Part shown: one piece after another, positions 37,092 to 45,840 of the stretch | Layout: each line of letters starts with the position of its first letter | Numbering within the stretch: position 1 is the first letter of the stretch | Translations under genes and position numbers: made by a program | Origin: Nocardia sp. NBC_01730 | Lineage (GTDB): Bacteria; Actinomycetota; Actinomycetes; Mycobacteriales; Mycobacteriaceae | Reading direction: 5' to 3' | NCBI RefSeq assembly: GCF_035920445.1 | Contig: NZ_CP109162.1 | Coordinates: 4,898,001 to 4,962,000, forward strand | DNA: 64,000 nt | The notes under the pieces: generated by a model | What the model was told of the DNA's origin: nothing | The model's input: the letters and a program-made list of their open reading frames with translations, nothing else | Databases searched by the model: none

Positions 37092-37570
37092 GGCTGTCTC
37101 CACATCTGTCCATACACCGGTTTTCGTTCTTATCCGGGTCCGCGCCGAGGTCGGGCGGCGCCTGGAGTCGATGCCGCGACATCGACTCGAGGTGGCCGCG
37201 CTCGGCGCGACATTCAGAAGTGGGGAAGGGTGCCGAAGCGCAGGAACGAATTGCTCACCTGATATCCAGACGACTGGTAAACCATTTCGTTTTCACCTCA
37301 CTCACGGCCGGACGCCGAAGCGTCATAGATGGAAGCGCTGCACTCGTGCGCGGCGACGCCGACGAGGGCGCGAGCCGCAGCACGCCGAGCCGGACGGTCA
37401 TCGGCCGGCAGCAAAATAGTGGACGGCCCCGAGAAAAACGGGACCCGTTACGAATGATGCAACGCGGGCGGCATTACGTCAATCGGAACGCTCGGTTTCC
37501 ACCTGCCCTTCCGCTGCCCCTCCGCTCCGACCGGCGAACCCCTGGCCGTGACACACCGGAGGCCGCGCAG
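37092..37570. other. About 480 bp without a gene
   Basis: Divergent gap between the Stealth and flavodoxin genes. No frame has both a start signal and plausible composition. It holds promoter regions, with an iron box at its right end. Confidence 0.5.
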
Positions 37571-37589
37571 TTAGGATAGCCTCACCATA
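37571..37589 (+). promoter_or_regulatory. IdeR/DtxR-like iron box before the flavodoxin gene
   Basis: TTAGGATAGCCTCACCATA matches 15 of 19 positions of the IdeR/DtxR consensus. It ends 23 nt before the flavodoxin start, covering the expected core promoter. Confidence 0.72.
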
Positions 37590-37612
37590 TAGGCCTGGAA
37601 GGGGTGGCGCTG

Positions 37613-38068
37613 GTGCGCGTCGTCGTTTTGTTCGGAACCGAGATGGGGACCGCGGAGACCGCCGCGGACAGCATCGCCGACGAGCTCTCGTCGGCGCACG
37701 AGGTCTCGGTCTGCGACATGACCGACTTCGACGTCGACGACCTCGACGTGCACGACTTCTACATCGTGGTCTGCTCGACCTACGGCGACGGCGATCTGCC
37801 GACCGGCGCCGAACCGTTCTCCGACGCGCTCGACCGGCGCCCACCGCAGCTGACCGGGCTGCGGTTCGCCGTGTTCGGGCTCGGCGACACCGTGTACGGC
37901 GACACCTTCAACCGCGGCAGCGAAATCATCGCCCAGAAGCTCATCGCATGCGGGGCCGCCCAGGTCGGCGAGCACGGGCGGCACGACGCCTCGACCGAGG
38001 TCCGCGCCGAGGACATGGCCCGAGAGTGGGCCGCGACGCTCGACATCCCCGCACTCGTCTCGGCCTGA
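37613..38068 (+). CDS. Flavodoxin (MioC/sulfite-reductase flavoprotein-like)
   Basis: 151 residues from GTG 37613, 8 nt after GGAAGGGG; an in-frame GTG at 37604 overlaps the RBS. FMN-binding loops are clear: LFGTEMGTAETAADS for phosphate, CSTYGDGDLPTGA and GLGDTVYGDTFNRGSE for the isoalloxazine ring. Flavodoxins replace ferredoxins as electron carriers when iron is scarce. The iron box just upstream agrees with that role. It is convergent with a broken egtD-like gene, only 3 nt apart. Confidence 0.92.
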   Translation: MRVVVLFGTEMGTAETAADSIADELSSAHEVSVCDMTDFDVDDLDVHDFYIVVCSTYGDGDLPTGAEPFSDALDRRPPQLTGLRFAVFGLGDTVYGDTFNRGSEIIAQKLIACGAAQVGEHGRHDASTEVRAEDMAREWAATLDIPALVSA

Positions 38069-38071
38069 AAA

Positions 38072-38515
38072 TCACGAGAACAGTCCACGGTCACTGACGA
38101 TTCCGTGGATCTCCAATCGCGGGAATTCCTCGCCGATCCACTCGATCGCAGCACGCAGGGCAAATTCGGAGACATCCTGGGGCACGAACGATCGCACAGA
38201 CCCACAACCGCTCAACGCATTCAGCAGCAGGCGCGTCGTCTCCCGCGAACCCGACCCGAGCTCCACCAGCTCGGTGGCGCCGCCCACTGCGACCGCGATC
38301 TCGTCCGCGTTGTCTTACAGCAGCGCACGCTCGATACGGGTCGGATAATACTCGGGGAGCTCCGTGATCGCCTCGAACAGCTTGCTGCCCTGCGCATCGT
38401 AGAACCACTTGGACGGCAACCATTTCCAACGCGTGGCCAACCCCGGCAGAACGTCCTCGGACAGCTGGCCGCGGAAATCGGCGGCGGTGAGCTGAATATC
38501 GATCGTGGATCCCAT
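38072..38515 (-). pseudogene. EgtD-like histidine methyltransferase paralogue, broken
   Basis: ATG 38515 (AAAGGA upstream) opens a protein clearly related to the intact EgtD at 57733-58704: WLPSKWFYDAQGSKLFEAIT, then LPEYYPTRIERALL. A TAA stop then interrupts the same frame at 38315-38317. Beyond it similarity resumes without a frame change (ATELVELGSGSRETTRLLLN, SFVPQDVSEFALRAA) and is cut at HGIVSDRGLFS. Only about 147 of 320 residues remain. Both a nonsense codon and a 3' truncation make it non-functional. Confidence 0.85.
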
Positions 38516-38577
38516 GTCGACCGTGAATTCCTTTCGTGCGGATACTCGACCGCTATTCCGGTGGAGAAGCGCTCGAA

Positions 38578-39132
38578 TTACCAGAATCTGGACGAACGGC
38601 GTCCGCCGTGTGGCCGCATGGACAAGGTGTGCGCGCCGAGACACACCGGATTCGCGGGAACATGACCGGAGCCGGTGCCGTCGGCGGACAGCTGGAGGAC
38701 CTGCCGTGCTCGCGGTCCCGCGATGGCATCGACGCGGCAGGTCTTGTGCCAACCGAAAGGCATCAGATGGACTCGTTCGCCGCGTTCTTCCAGGCGTTCG
38801 GCGAATTCCGCCAAGACGTCGAGGGTGTCGGCGAGCTCCGAAAGCACATCCACTTCCGCAGGGGCATTCGCGATGTCACCGGATACCGGCAGGTGGGCTA
38901 CGCCGTCGACGACAACCTGCCACGCATCGGTCTCGTCGACGATGTGCCGAACTACCTGTACCGCCGCGCCCGCCAAGGTGAGATCACCGTGGCCGACGCC
39001 GACGGTCACGAGTAGGCAATCGTGGAAATACCTGCGCACCCAGACGGCCGACGGCTCCAGGTCGACCGCGCACGGGCTCGGCTCCGTCACCATGTATTCG
39101 AACGTGTGGCAGCGATTACTGATGATCTGCAC
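38578..39132 (-). CDS. Free-standing protein resembling the archaeal ThrRS editing domain
   Basis: 184 residues from GTG 39132, 3 nt after the kinase-like gene stop, with GAGGAA upstream. The pattern fits tRNA-Thr_ED, the DTD-like editing domain of archaeal threonyl-tRNA synthetases. It begins MQIISNRCHTFEYMV, has the strand YFHDCLLVTVGVGHGD, VDGVAHLPVS (archaeal form: YPFAHLSS) and EERGERVHLMPFGWHKTCRV (archaeal form: PFGYYKAF). It could deacylate mischarged seryl-tRNA-Thr or handle a related aminoacyl compound. The C-terminal 40 residues are extra. The assignment is from remembered family motifs. Confidence 0.6.
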   Translation of the reverse strand: MQIISNRCHTFEYMVTEPSPCAVDLEPSAVWVRRYFHDCLLVTVGVGHGDLTLAGAAVQVVRHIVDETDAWQVVVDGVAHLPVSGDIANAPAEVDVLSELADTLDVLAEFAERLEERGERVHLMPFGWHKTCRVDAIAGPRARQVLQLSADGTGSGHVPANPVCLGAHTLSMRPHGGRRSSRFW

Positions 39133-39135
39133 GGA

Positions 39136-40341
39136 TTACCCCGCTTCCTCGATCGCTTTCACGGCATCGAGGTCGAGCACCGCGCCGGCGGTGCGCTCGA
39201 TGATGCCGAGGCAGATCTCGTCCGGTTGGTATTTCGGCTGAATGGCGCTGTGGCCAATGGTCGCCAACCAGATGAAATACGGATACAACGCCTGCTGTCG
39301 GTAGGATAGCCACGCCGTGTCGAAATCGGGTGCCGGAGCACCGCAGGCCGCCAAACGCTCGAGATAGACGGCCAGCAGGTCACGCTCCCAGTCCCGCCGG
39401 TCGTGCACGCTGAGGCCGGAGCCCACCACATAGGCGAAGTCATACGCCCAACTGCCGCGCAGCACGACTTGCCAGTCGGTGAACCCCATGCGACCGTGGG
39501 AGGTCATGTAGGTGTTGCCGATGTGACTGTCGCCATGCAAGAAGGTCTGTGCACCGGTGCTGGCGATCTCCAAGGATCGTTGCAGCGCCCGATACAGCCG
39601 ATCATGGTCGGCCAGCAGCGTTTCCGGTAGCACCGCGGCTGCCCGCCGGGCTCCCACCCGTGCTCGTTTCGACATACCGATCAACCGGTCGAGATTGGCG
39701 AAGTGCGCCCGCGGCGGCTTGAGCCACCGATGCTGCTCGAGCTCGGCATCGTTCCAGTGCTGGGCATGCCAGGTCGCCATGGTGCGCAGCAGATCCTCCA
39801 TCTGCGTGCGGTCGATCGGGGTCTGCGGCGTGCTGAAGGTGGCGCCCTTGGTGCTGACGATGTCCTCGAGCAACGAGATCGTCCGGCCCGACCGATAGTC
39901 GATCGCGCTGTGGTAACCGCGCGGCGCTTCGATGTCCAGCGCCGGCCGCACGTGGCTGAAGAAACCTGGCTCACCGCCGAGGATTCCGGCCAGCTCCAAG
40001 GTGAGGCGCTGTTTGAAGCCCGCGGTGGTCTTCGCGAACAGTTGCTCCGGCAGGCCTGCTGCCCGTCCGGCGTCGTTGTAGCTCACGCTGAGCTTCCAGC
40101 GGGTGGACGTGCCGGCGCTCACGTCTTGCGTATCGAACGCTTCGACATCGGCGCCGGGATGCCCGGCACACAGCACCGCCGTCAGCCATTCCGCTGTCAC
40201 CTCACGGCCGGTCACCGGGACGTCGGTCGCGGCACGGGCCCGAGGCCCGGTGAGCGATTCCTTGGCGACATGACCACCTATGCGGATGATCCCCCGCATC
40301 ACCTCTAGTACGGGGTTACGGGTGGCAGCACTGGACGCCAA
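39136..40341 (-). CDS. Phosphotransferase of the aminoglycoside/CHK kinase-like superfamily
   Basis: 401 residues. TTG 40341 is used because GAGGAGA lies 6 nt upstream; ATG 40299 is an alternative. Brenner-type motif FLHGDSHIGNTYMTSHG near residue 270 and metal-binding DWQ in MGFTDWQVVLRGSWAYDFAY identify an APH-like kinase of the EcKinase/CHK type. The nucleotide-lysine region is EQLFAKTTAGFKQR. It phosphorylates an unknown small molecule. It heads a minus-strand unit with the ThrRS-editing-like gene and the broken egtD-like gene, and is divergent from a LuxR regulator. Confidence 0.85.
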   Translation of the reverse strand: MASSAATRNPVLEVMRGIIRIGGHVAKESLTGPRARAATDVPVTGREVTAEWLTAVLCAGHPGADVEAFDTQDVSAGTSTRWKLSVSYNDAGRAAGLPEQLFAKTTAGFKQRLTLELAGILGGEPGFFSHVRPALDIEAPRGYHSAIDYRSGRTISLLEDIVSTKGATFSTPQTPIDRTQMEDLLRTMATWHAQHWNDAELEQHRWLKPPRAHFANLDRLIGMSKRARVGARRAAAVLPETLLADHDRLYRALQRSLEIASTGAQTFLHGDSHIGNTYMTSHGRMGFTDWQVVLRGSWAYDFAYVVGSGLSVHDRRDWERDLLAVYLERLAACGAPAPDFDTAWLSYRQQALYPYFIWLATIGHSAIQPKYQPDEICLGIIERTAGAVLDLDAVKAIEEAG

Positions 40342-40536
40342 CGAATATCTCCTCGACTCGGTGGTTTTCGATTGCTGTGCCCGACGGAGTTCTGGGTATC
40401 GGGCCGCTTTCAGGCACGCTATGGCACGTGCGGGAGCGGAACATCCGTCGCACCGGAAAGAAATATCCGTACGGTCAGGCCCGCCAGAGGACAGTTCGAC
40501 CGGCCGCCTTCGCTCGAGATGTTTAAGCTCACCTGC

Positions 40537-43347
40537 ATGCAGGAGCCCTTCGCGACAGTCTTCGTCGGTCGTGACGCCGAGATCGAGAACCTGGCGGCCC
40601 TCGCGGGCCGAGTCGCCGCGGGGCAGGGCGCCGTGGTGCTCGTGGAAGGCGAACCCGGTATCGGCAAGACCTCGCTACTCGAGGCAGCCAGGATCCGGTT
40701 TGCCGCGGCGGGCCTGCATGTGCGCATCGGCGCCGCCATGGAACTGCAGCGGGACGTGCCGTTCGCCGCGGTGCACTCCTGGCTGGATGTCGACGGCACC
40801 CCATCCGGCTCGGGGTCGGATCCGATTCGCGCGCTGCTGCACAGCGGGGATCGGGCGGGCGACGCGGCGGCGACCCACGAGTTCACCATCACCGAGGCGA
40901 TTCTGGATCACATCGATACCTGGTGTGTCGCTACTCCGGTCGCACTGATCATGGACGACGTCCACTGGGCAGACACGTCGAGCCTGTTGGTGTTGCGTCG
41001 GCTCTGCGCCCTCATCACACCGCTGCCGCTCCTGCTACTGCTCGCGGCCCGCCCACGGCCTCGAGACCAGGCATTCACCGCGCTGTCGGCGGAACTGGTC
41101 GAACGTCGCGCCCCGATGATCCGACTGGACGCACTCCCCGACTCGGCTGCGGCGACACTGGTGCGACACATGGTCGGTGCCGCCCCCGGCCCTGGCTTGC
41201 TGCGAAGGGTGGCTGGTGCGGGCGGCAATCCGCTCCACATCACCGAATTGGTGGCCGCGTTGTTGCGCGATGAGGCGATCACGGTGATCGCCGAAACCGC
41301 CGCCGCGATGGAAACGGCTGCCGACGACGGTCCGACCGCCTCGCTGGCGGGCGCGATCGCACAGCGGCTGGAATTCCTGTCCCGCCCGACGCGAGACGTG
41401 CTGCCGATGGCGGCCGCCCTGGGACCGGCCATCAATGTCGCGGAACTGGCGGCAGTGCTGAACAGCCCCCTCCTGGATGTCTGGAGCGCCGTCACCGAGG
41501 CGATGGATGGCGGGCTGCTTACTCGGGTGAATTCCGAACTGGTGTTCCGGCACGATCTGATACGCGATGTACTGTCCGATCAGGTACCTGCTTCGCTGCG
41601 CTCGGATCTGCTCAGGCGGGCGGGGCAGGTCCTGCAGGCAACCGATGCGCCGATCGAGCGAGTCGCCTACTATCTGTCGACCGGCGGCCACGAGCTCGAC
41701 AAGACAAGTCTCGACTGGCTGGTGGCCGTGGCCGACAAACTGATCGTGCGAGCGCCCGAGCTGGCCGTGCAGCTGCTGAACCGCGTGGCGACCGCGACGG
41801 ACCTCGACGGCGCCATGCGCTCGGTGCTGATCCGCTGGCAGACCCGGGCATTGCTGTGGAACGGCCGCGCCGCGGAGGCCGAGTCCGTCGTGCGCGCCGC
41901 GCTGCACACGCGACCGGAACACAGCCACGACGTCGAACTGCGGTGGTTGCTCGTCCAAGTCTGCCAAGCGCAGGGCCGGTTGGCAGACGCTGTCGTCGTC
42001 GCCGAAACAGCGCTGTCCACCATGGATCTCGGTGCCGAAGACGCGGGCCGATTTTTGGGAATGTGCGGACTGGACAATTTCTTCCTCGAGCGGTTCGAGG
42101 CGGCGGAGCAAGCAGGCCGACGGGCGATGTCGATGGGGCAGAACAGTGGGAACCCGCTCGCCACCGGATACGGTCTCATGGCGGTGGGTGCGGTGCGCTA
42201 CACCCAGGGCCACCTCGACGAGGCGATGGATCTGAGCACTCGGATCCTCACCATCTTCGAGGACGGGACCGGATCGGACCAGTTCGATCCCTATGTGCTG
42301 TACGCACACTGCCTGATCGAGCTCGATCGGCTCACCGACGCCGAAGAGACACTGAAGAAGGCCATCGGGCACAACCGCCGGATGCACGGGGTGTACCTGT
42401 CCCCGAACCTGCTTGCCAAGGCGCGACTGTACCTACTGGACGGCCGCTGGGACGATGCGCTGGCCGAATGCACGGCGAGCATGGAGGGGCCCGACGCGCT
42501 CGGATACGCGCCGGTCGCGCACAGCCTGGCGGCACTCATCGGAATTCACCGCGGCACCTTCCTGCCCGACCCGGACGGTATTCCCGCGCCGGACGACCGC
42601 TTGGGCAGCACCGGCTATGCGCAGGTCCACCCCTGGGTCAAGGCCTTGACGCACGAGGCCCGCGGTCACCCGGACGTAGCGCTGAAACTGCTCGCCGGCA
42701 CCCATCAGCGGCTGGCCGATGGCATGACCGCGTCCACGCTGCACTACATCTTCCCGGACATCGCCCGGCTGGCCGCGGATGTCGGTGACAAGGATGCGGC
42801 CCAGTCGGTGGTAGCCGCCGCGGACGAGCTCCTGGCGCGACGGGCGACCGCAGGCAGAAAGGGAACGGCCCTGCTCTGCCGAGGTCTGGCCGACCACGAT
42901 CCCGACGCCCTCTTCATGGCCGTCAACGCATTCCAACAGTCCGGGTGGCCGCTCTACGAAGCGCAGGCCCACGAGAACGCCGCCGTGCTGCTCGCTGCCG
43001 CGGGACGAGATGCCGACGCCCGTAGCGCGCTGGAAGCCGCGATAGGGCTCTACAGCCGGCTGGGCGCATCGTGGGATACCGGCCGCGCGGTCGCACGCGT
43101 GCGGCCATATGGAATTCGGCTGGGTGTCCGCGGTCCGCGCAACCGCCCGAAGTCCGGGTGGGCCGCCCTGACGGATACCGAGCGCAAGGTCGCCGCGCTG
43201 GTGACCGAAGGCTGCTCCAATTCCGACGTCGCGGCGCAGATGTTCCTGTCGCGTCGCACGATTCAGTCACACGTGTCGAATATCCTGGCGAAACTCGACC
43301 TACGGTCACGGCGCGAGATCGCTGCGGCCATGCCACGTACTCGATGA
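40537..43347 (+). CDS. LuxR-family large ATPase regulator (LAL type)
   Basis: About 936 residues from ATG 40537; ATG 40519 is also possible and neither has a good RBS. The N-terminal AAA ATPase has Walker A VEGEPGIGKTSLLEAARI near residue 45 and Walker B ALIMDDVHWADTSSL. A long tetratricopeptide-like middle follows. The C-terminal HTH is ALTDTERKVAALVTEGCSNS, then RRTIQSHVSNILAKLDLRSR. LAL proteins switch on clusters in response to ligands. It is divergent from the kinase-like unit, a possible target. Confidence 0.92.
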   Translation: MQEPFATVFVGRDAEIENLAALAGRVAAGQGAVVLVEGEPGIGKTSLLEAARIRFAAAGLHVRIGAAMELQRDVPFAAVHSWLDVDGTPSGSGSDPIRALLHSGDRAGDAAATHEFTITEAILDHIDTWCVATPVALIMDDVHWADTSSLLVLRRLCALITPLPLLLLLAARPRPRDQAFTALSAELVERRAPMIRLDALPDSAAATLVRHMVGAAPGPGLLRRVAGAGGNPLHITELVAALLRDEAITVIAETAAAMETAADDGPTASLAGAIAQRLEFLSRPTRDVLPMAAALGPAINVAELAAVLNSPLLDVWSAVTEAMDGGLLTRVNSELVFRHDLIRDVLSDQVPASLRSDLLRRAGQVLQATDAPIERVAYYLSTGGHELDKTSLDWLVAVADKLIVRAPELAVQLLNRVATATDLDGAMRSVLIRWQTRALLWNGRAAEAESVVRAALHTRPEHSHDVELRWLLVQVCQAQGRLADAVVVAETALSTMDLGAEDAGRFLGMCGLDNFFLERFEAAEQAGRRAMSMGQNSGNPLATGYGLMAVGAVRYTQGHLDEAMDLSTRILTIFEDGTGSDQFDPYVLYAHCLIELDRLTDAEETLKKAIGHNRRMHGVYLSPNLLAKARLYLLDGRWDDALAECTASMEGPDALGYAPVAHSLAALIGIHRGTFLPDPDGIPAPDDRLGSTGYAQVHPWVKALTHEARGHPDVALKLLAGTHQRLADGMTASTLHYIFPDIARLAADVGDKDAAQSVVAAADELLARRATAGRKGTALLCRGLADHDPDALFMAVNAFQQSGWPLYEAQAHENAAVLLAAAGRDADARSALEAAIGLYSRLGASWDTGRAVARVRPYGIRLGVRGPRNRPKSGWAALTDTERKVAALVTEGCSNSDVAAQMFLSRRTIQSHVSNILAKLDLRSRREIAAAMPRTR

Positions 43348-43612
43348 TTCCGTGGCCCGCCCGGGTACGGCGCGGTCCGGCCGAACAGCAGACCTCCACG
43401 AACCTTCTCCGGAGCACACCAGAGCGCCGCGCGCGAAAGTCATGGCCGAAGGACATGAGCAATGCTGAGCGGGTAACCAGCTCGGCCACAATACGATCCA
43501 GCACCATATGTCAGACCGACCAGGACTAACTCAGGCAGGCGCCGTCGCAGTACTAGACTGCTATGAAGCGCGGCACAGCCCGCCGCGCGCGACGATCCAT
43601 GAGGTGACGCAG

Positions 43613-44098
43613 ATGGCATCCGGAGCGAGCCCCGTTCAACGTCAAGACCCCTTGTTAGATCATCCCGAGCTGGACGTGCTCCCGGAATGGCCCTTGGAGA
43701 CAATCGGCGTGCTGGTCACGACCGATCCCGCGCCACACGCGATCCCGGTGTCCTGGCCGGTGCGTGCGGGCGATCGGCAGATCTTGATCAGCCTCAAGTT
43801 CGACCGCGGCTCGCTGGCCCGGCTCCAGGAGCGGCCCGAGGTCGCACTACTGATCCTCGGTGCGGGCAACGTGGCGATGTGCGCGCGGGGCACCGCGCAC
43901 GTCGTCGCCGAGGAGATGCCGGACGCCACCGATTACGTGGCGGTCCGGATCGACGTCGAGGTGATCGACGACCACCGCCAGTCGGCCTTCGCCGTGGCGC
44001 AGGGCATTCAGCGTACGGTGCTCGACGACGAGAGCGAGCTGCGTGCACTGAAAGGGCGTGTGGCCACGCTGCAATCCTGGATAGACAACCAGAACTGA
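43613..44098 (+). CDS. PPOX-fold flavin-binding protein
   Basis: 161 residues from ATG 43613, with GAGGTGACG upstream. It matches the pyridoxamine-phosphate-oxidase-like split barrel: IGVLVTTDPAPHAIPVSW, then ISLKFDRGSLARLQERPEVA. It probably binds FMN, F420 or haem and acts as a small oxidoreductase; the cofactor cannot be fixed from sequence. It stands alone between the LuxR gene and terD. Confidence 0.75.
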   Translation: MASGASPVQRQDPLLDHPELDVLPEWPLETIGVLVTTDPAPHAIPVSWPVRAGDRQILISLKFDRGSLARLQERPEVALLILGAGNVAMCARGTAHVVAEEMPDATDYVAVRIDVEVIDDHRQSAFAVAQGIQRTVLDDESELRALKGRVATLQSWIDNQN

Positions 44099-44164
44099 AC
44101 CGGTACAACAGTTCCCGATAGCAACGGAGACAGGCGGCACCGGTGTGCCGCGCGGAAGGGGATC

Positions 44165-44740
44165 ATGAGCGTCACTTTGGCCAAAGGCGGCAACGTTTCG
44201 CTGTCCAAGCAGGCGGCGAATCTCACCAAGGTGTCGGTGGGTCTCGGTTGGGACGTGCGCACCACCACCGGCACCGACTACGACCTCGATGCGAGCGCGC
44301 TCGCGTGCGGACCGAATCTGAAAGTGCTGTCCGACCAGCACTTCATCTTCTACAACAACCTGCGTTCGCCCGAAGGATCGATCGAGCACACCGGCGACAA
44401 TCTCACCGGCGCGGGCGAAGGCGATGACGAGATGATCAATGTCGACCTCATGGCGACCCCGCCGACCATCACCAACATCTTCTTCCCGGTGTCCATCCAC
44501 GACGCCGATGCGCGGGGACAGTCGTTCGGCCAGATCCGCAACGCGTTCATCCGGGTGGTCGACGCCGCCACCGGCGTCGAGTTGGCCCGCTACGACCTGA
44601 CCGAGGACGCCTCCGTCGAGACCGCGATGGTGTTCGGCGAGTTGTACCGGCACGGCAACGAGTGGAAATTCCGCGCCATCGGCCAGGGGTATGCGTCGGG
44701 TCTCGGGGGTATCGCCCGCGACTACGGCGTGAACGTCTGA
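44165..44740 (+). CDS. terD: TerD-family stress/tellurium-resistance protein
   Basis: 191 residues with GGAAGGGG before ATG 44165. It has the typical opening MSVTLAKGGNVSLSKQA, then VGLGWDVRTTTGTDYDLDAS and DNLTGAGEGDDEMINVDL, whose Asp residues bind calcium. It ends RDYGVNV. TerD proteins are cytoplasmic Ca-binding stress factors of uncertain chemistry, linked to tellurite and phage resistance. No other ter genes are nearby. Confidence 0.94.
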   Translation: MSVTLAKGGNVSLSKQAANLTKVSVGLGWDVRTTTGTDYDLDASALACGPNLKVLSDQHFIFYNNLRSPEGSIEHTGDNLTGAGEGDDEMINVDLMATPPTITNIFFPVSIHDADARGQSFGQIRNAFIRVVDAATGVELARYDLTEDASVETAMVFGELYRHGNEWKFRAIGQGYASGLGGIARDYGVNV

Positions 44741-44913
44741 CGGCTCTCGAATTCCGCGATCGCGGCGCGGATCTTCCGCTTGATGGAGTGCGACGCATCG
44801 AGTTCCGGAAGATCCGCCCAGCGCGGCCGAGCACATCGGGCAGGTCCGAGTAGTGGTGCTCGCGGCGCCACTGATGCCGGCCGGACGTGTGCTGTGCGGG
44901 GTCGCACTCGCGG

Positions 44914-45798
44914 TCAGCCGAAGTAGCCGTCGAACAGGATTTCACTGATCCTGGTTGTGGTCTCCATGCCGACCTTGTCACCGCCCTCGATCACCCGAGT
45001 GTTGTCCATGATCGCCAACGTGTACCGCTCGTCCTGGCCGACAAACCCCACTGAATTCATCAGCCAGGAACCGTCGTCGTTGTCGTCGGACCAACCGTTC
45101 TTGTTCCCCGGCCGCGCCTTCGCGCCCGCGCCCCAGACCCCCCACTGCTGGTTGACATCGACCGAACGCATCTCATCGACGATGTAGTCCCGATGCCGCG
45201 CAGGCAGCTGCTCCAGCACGTAGTTGATCAGACGGTCGAGATCGTTCGCCGTGGTCAGGATCCAGCCCCAGTAATGCTTGTGTTGGTCGGTGAACTTCAT
45301 GTCCGTCATGCCGTAGGACGGAAACCGCGTCGGGTACTCCGCCTCACCGCCATAGCGGTCCCACATCGTCGTGGCCGCCTGGTCGTCGCTGGAGTTCAGC
45401 ATCCTGCGCATCAGCTCACGGTCCTCCGCGGTCAGCGTGATCGCGCCCGAGTCGTTGCGTAGCAGCAAATCCACCACCATGGCCAACTTGGGCGTGGAAC
45501 ACGCCCAGACGAGCGCGCCCGCTTCCGCGCTGCGCCATACGGCACCGGTCATACGGTCGCGGACCACGATTCCCGCGAACCCGGGACGAGTCCTTGCGTA
45601 CGCTTCGGCCTGCTCGATGCGGACCAGCAGCGCTGGATCGAACCCCGTGCCGTTCTGGGAGAACTGCGCGTCGTCGGTTGCGGAGTGAGCCCCGATCGTC
45701 ACCGCGGTCACGGTCAGCAGCACTGCCGACAACACACCGGACAGCACCACGAGGAATGGTCTTCTCCCTCGGTGCCCGAAGATCGCAATAGAACGCAC
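44914..45798 (-). CDS. Secreted beta-lactamase-like serine hydrolase
   Basis: 294 residues with an N-terminal signal anchor (FLVVLSGVLSAVLLTVTAV). The penicillin-recognising fold has SxxK as ACSTPKLAMVVDLLL (near residue 103), an SxN-like RRMLNSSDDQAATTMW, and KNGWSDD in place of KTG. The unusual second and third motifs suggest a degenerate class A or D-Ala-peptidase-like protein rather than an efficient beta-lactamase. It lies 42 nt upstream of nothing on its own strand; mazG starts a different unit. Confidence 0.78.
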   Translation of the reverse strand: MRSIAIFGHRGRRPFLVVLSGVLSAVLLTVTAVTIGAHSATDDAQFSQNGTGFDPALLVRIEQAEAYARTRPGFAGIVVRDRMTGAVWRSAEAGALVWACSTPKLAMVVDLLLRNDSGAITLTAEDRELMRRMLNSSDDQAATTMWDRYGGEAEYPTRFPSYGMTDMKFTDQHKHYWGWILTTANDLDRLINYVLEQLPARHRDYIVDEMRSVDVNQQWGVWGAGAKARPGNKNGWSDDNDDGSWLMNSVGFVGQDERYTLAIMDNTRVIEGGDKVGMETTTRISEILFDGYFG

Positions 45799-45840
45799 AG
45801 GCTTTCCTTCCGTCCCTGATCTAGCGAACCGAGAGGGCTG

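Noticed and set aside
42000..43347. LuxR gene split into two genes
   Set aside because: A single frame runs from the ATPase to the HTH without a stop, with composition consistent throughout.
44722..44907. Minus-strand frame of 61 codons between terD and the beta-lactamase-like gene
   Set aside because: The second half looks protein-like, but there is no RBS, no family match and the 5' part is Arg/Pro-rich.
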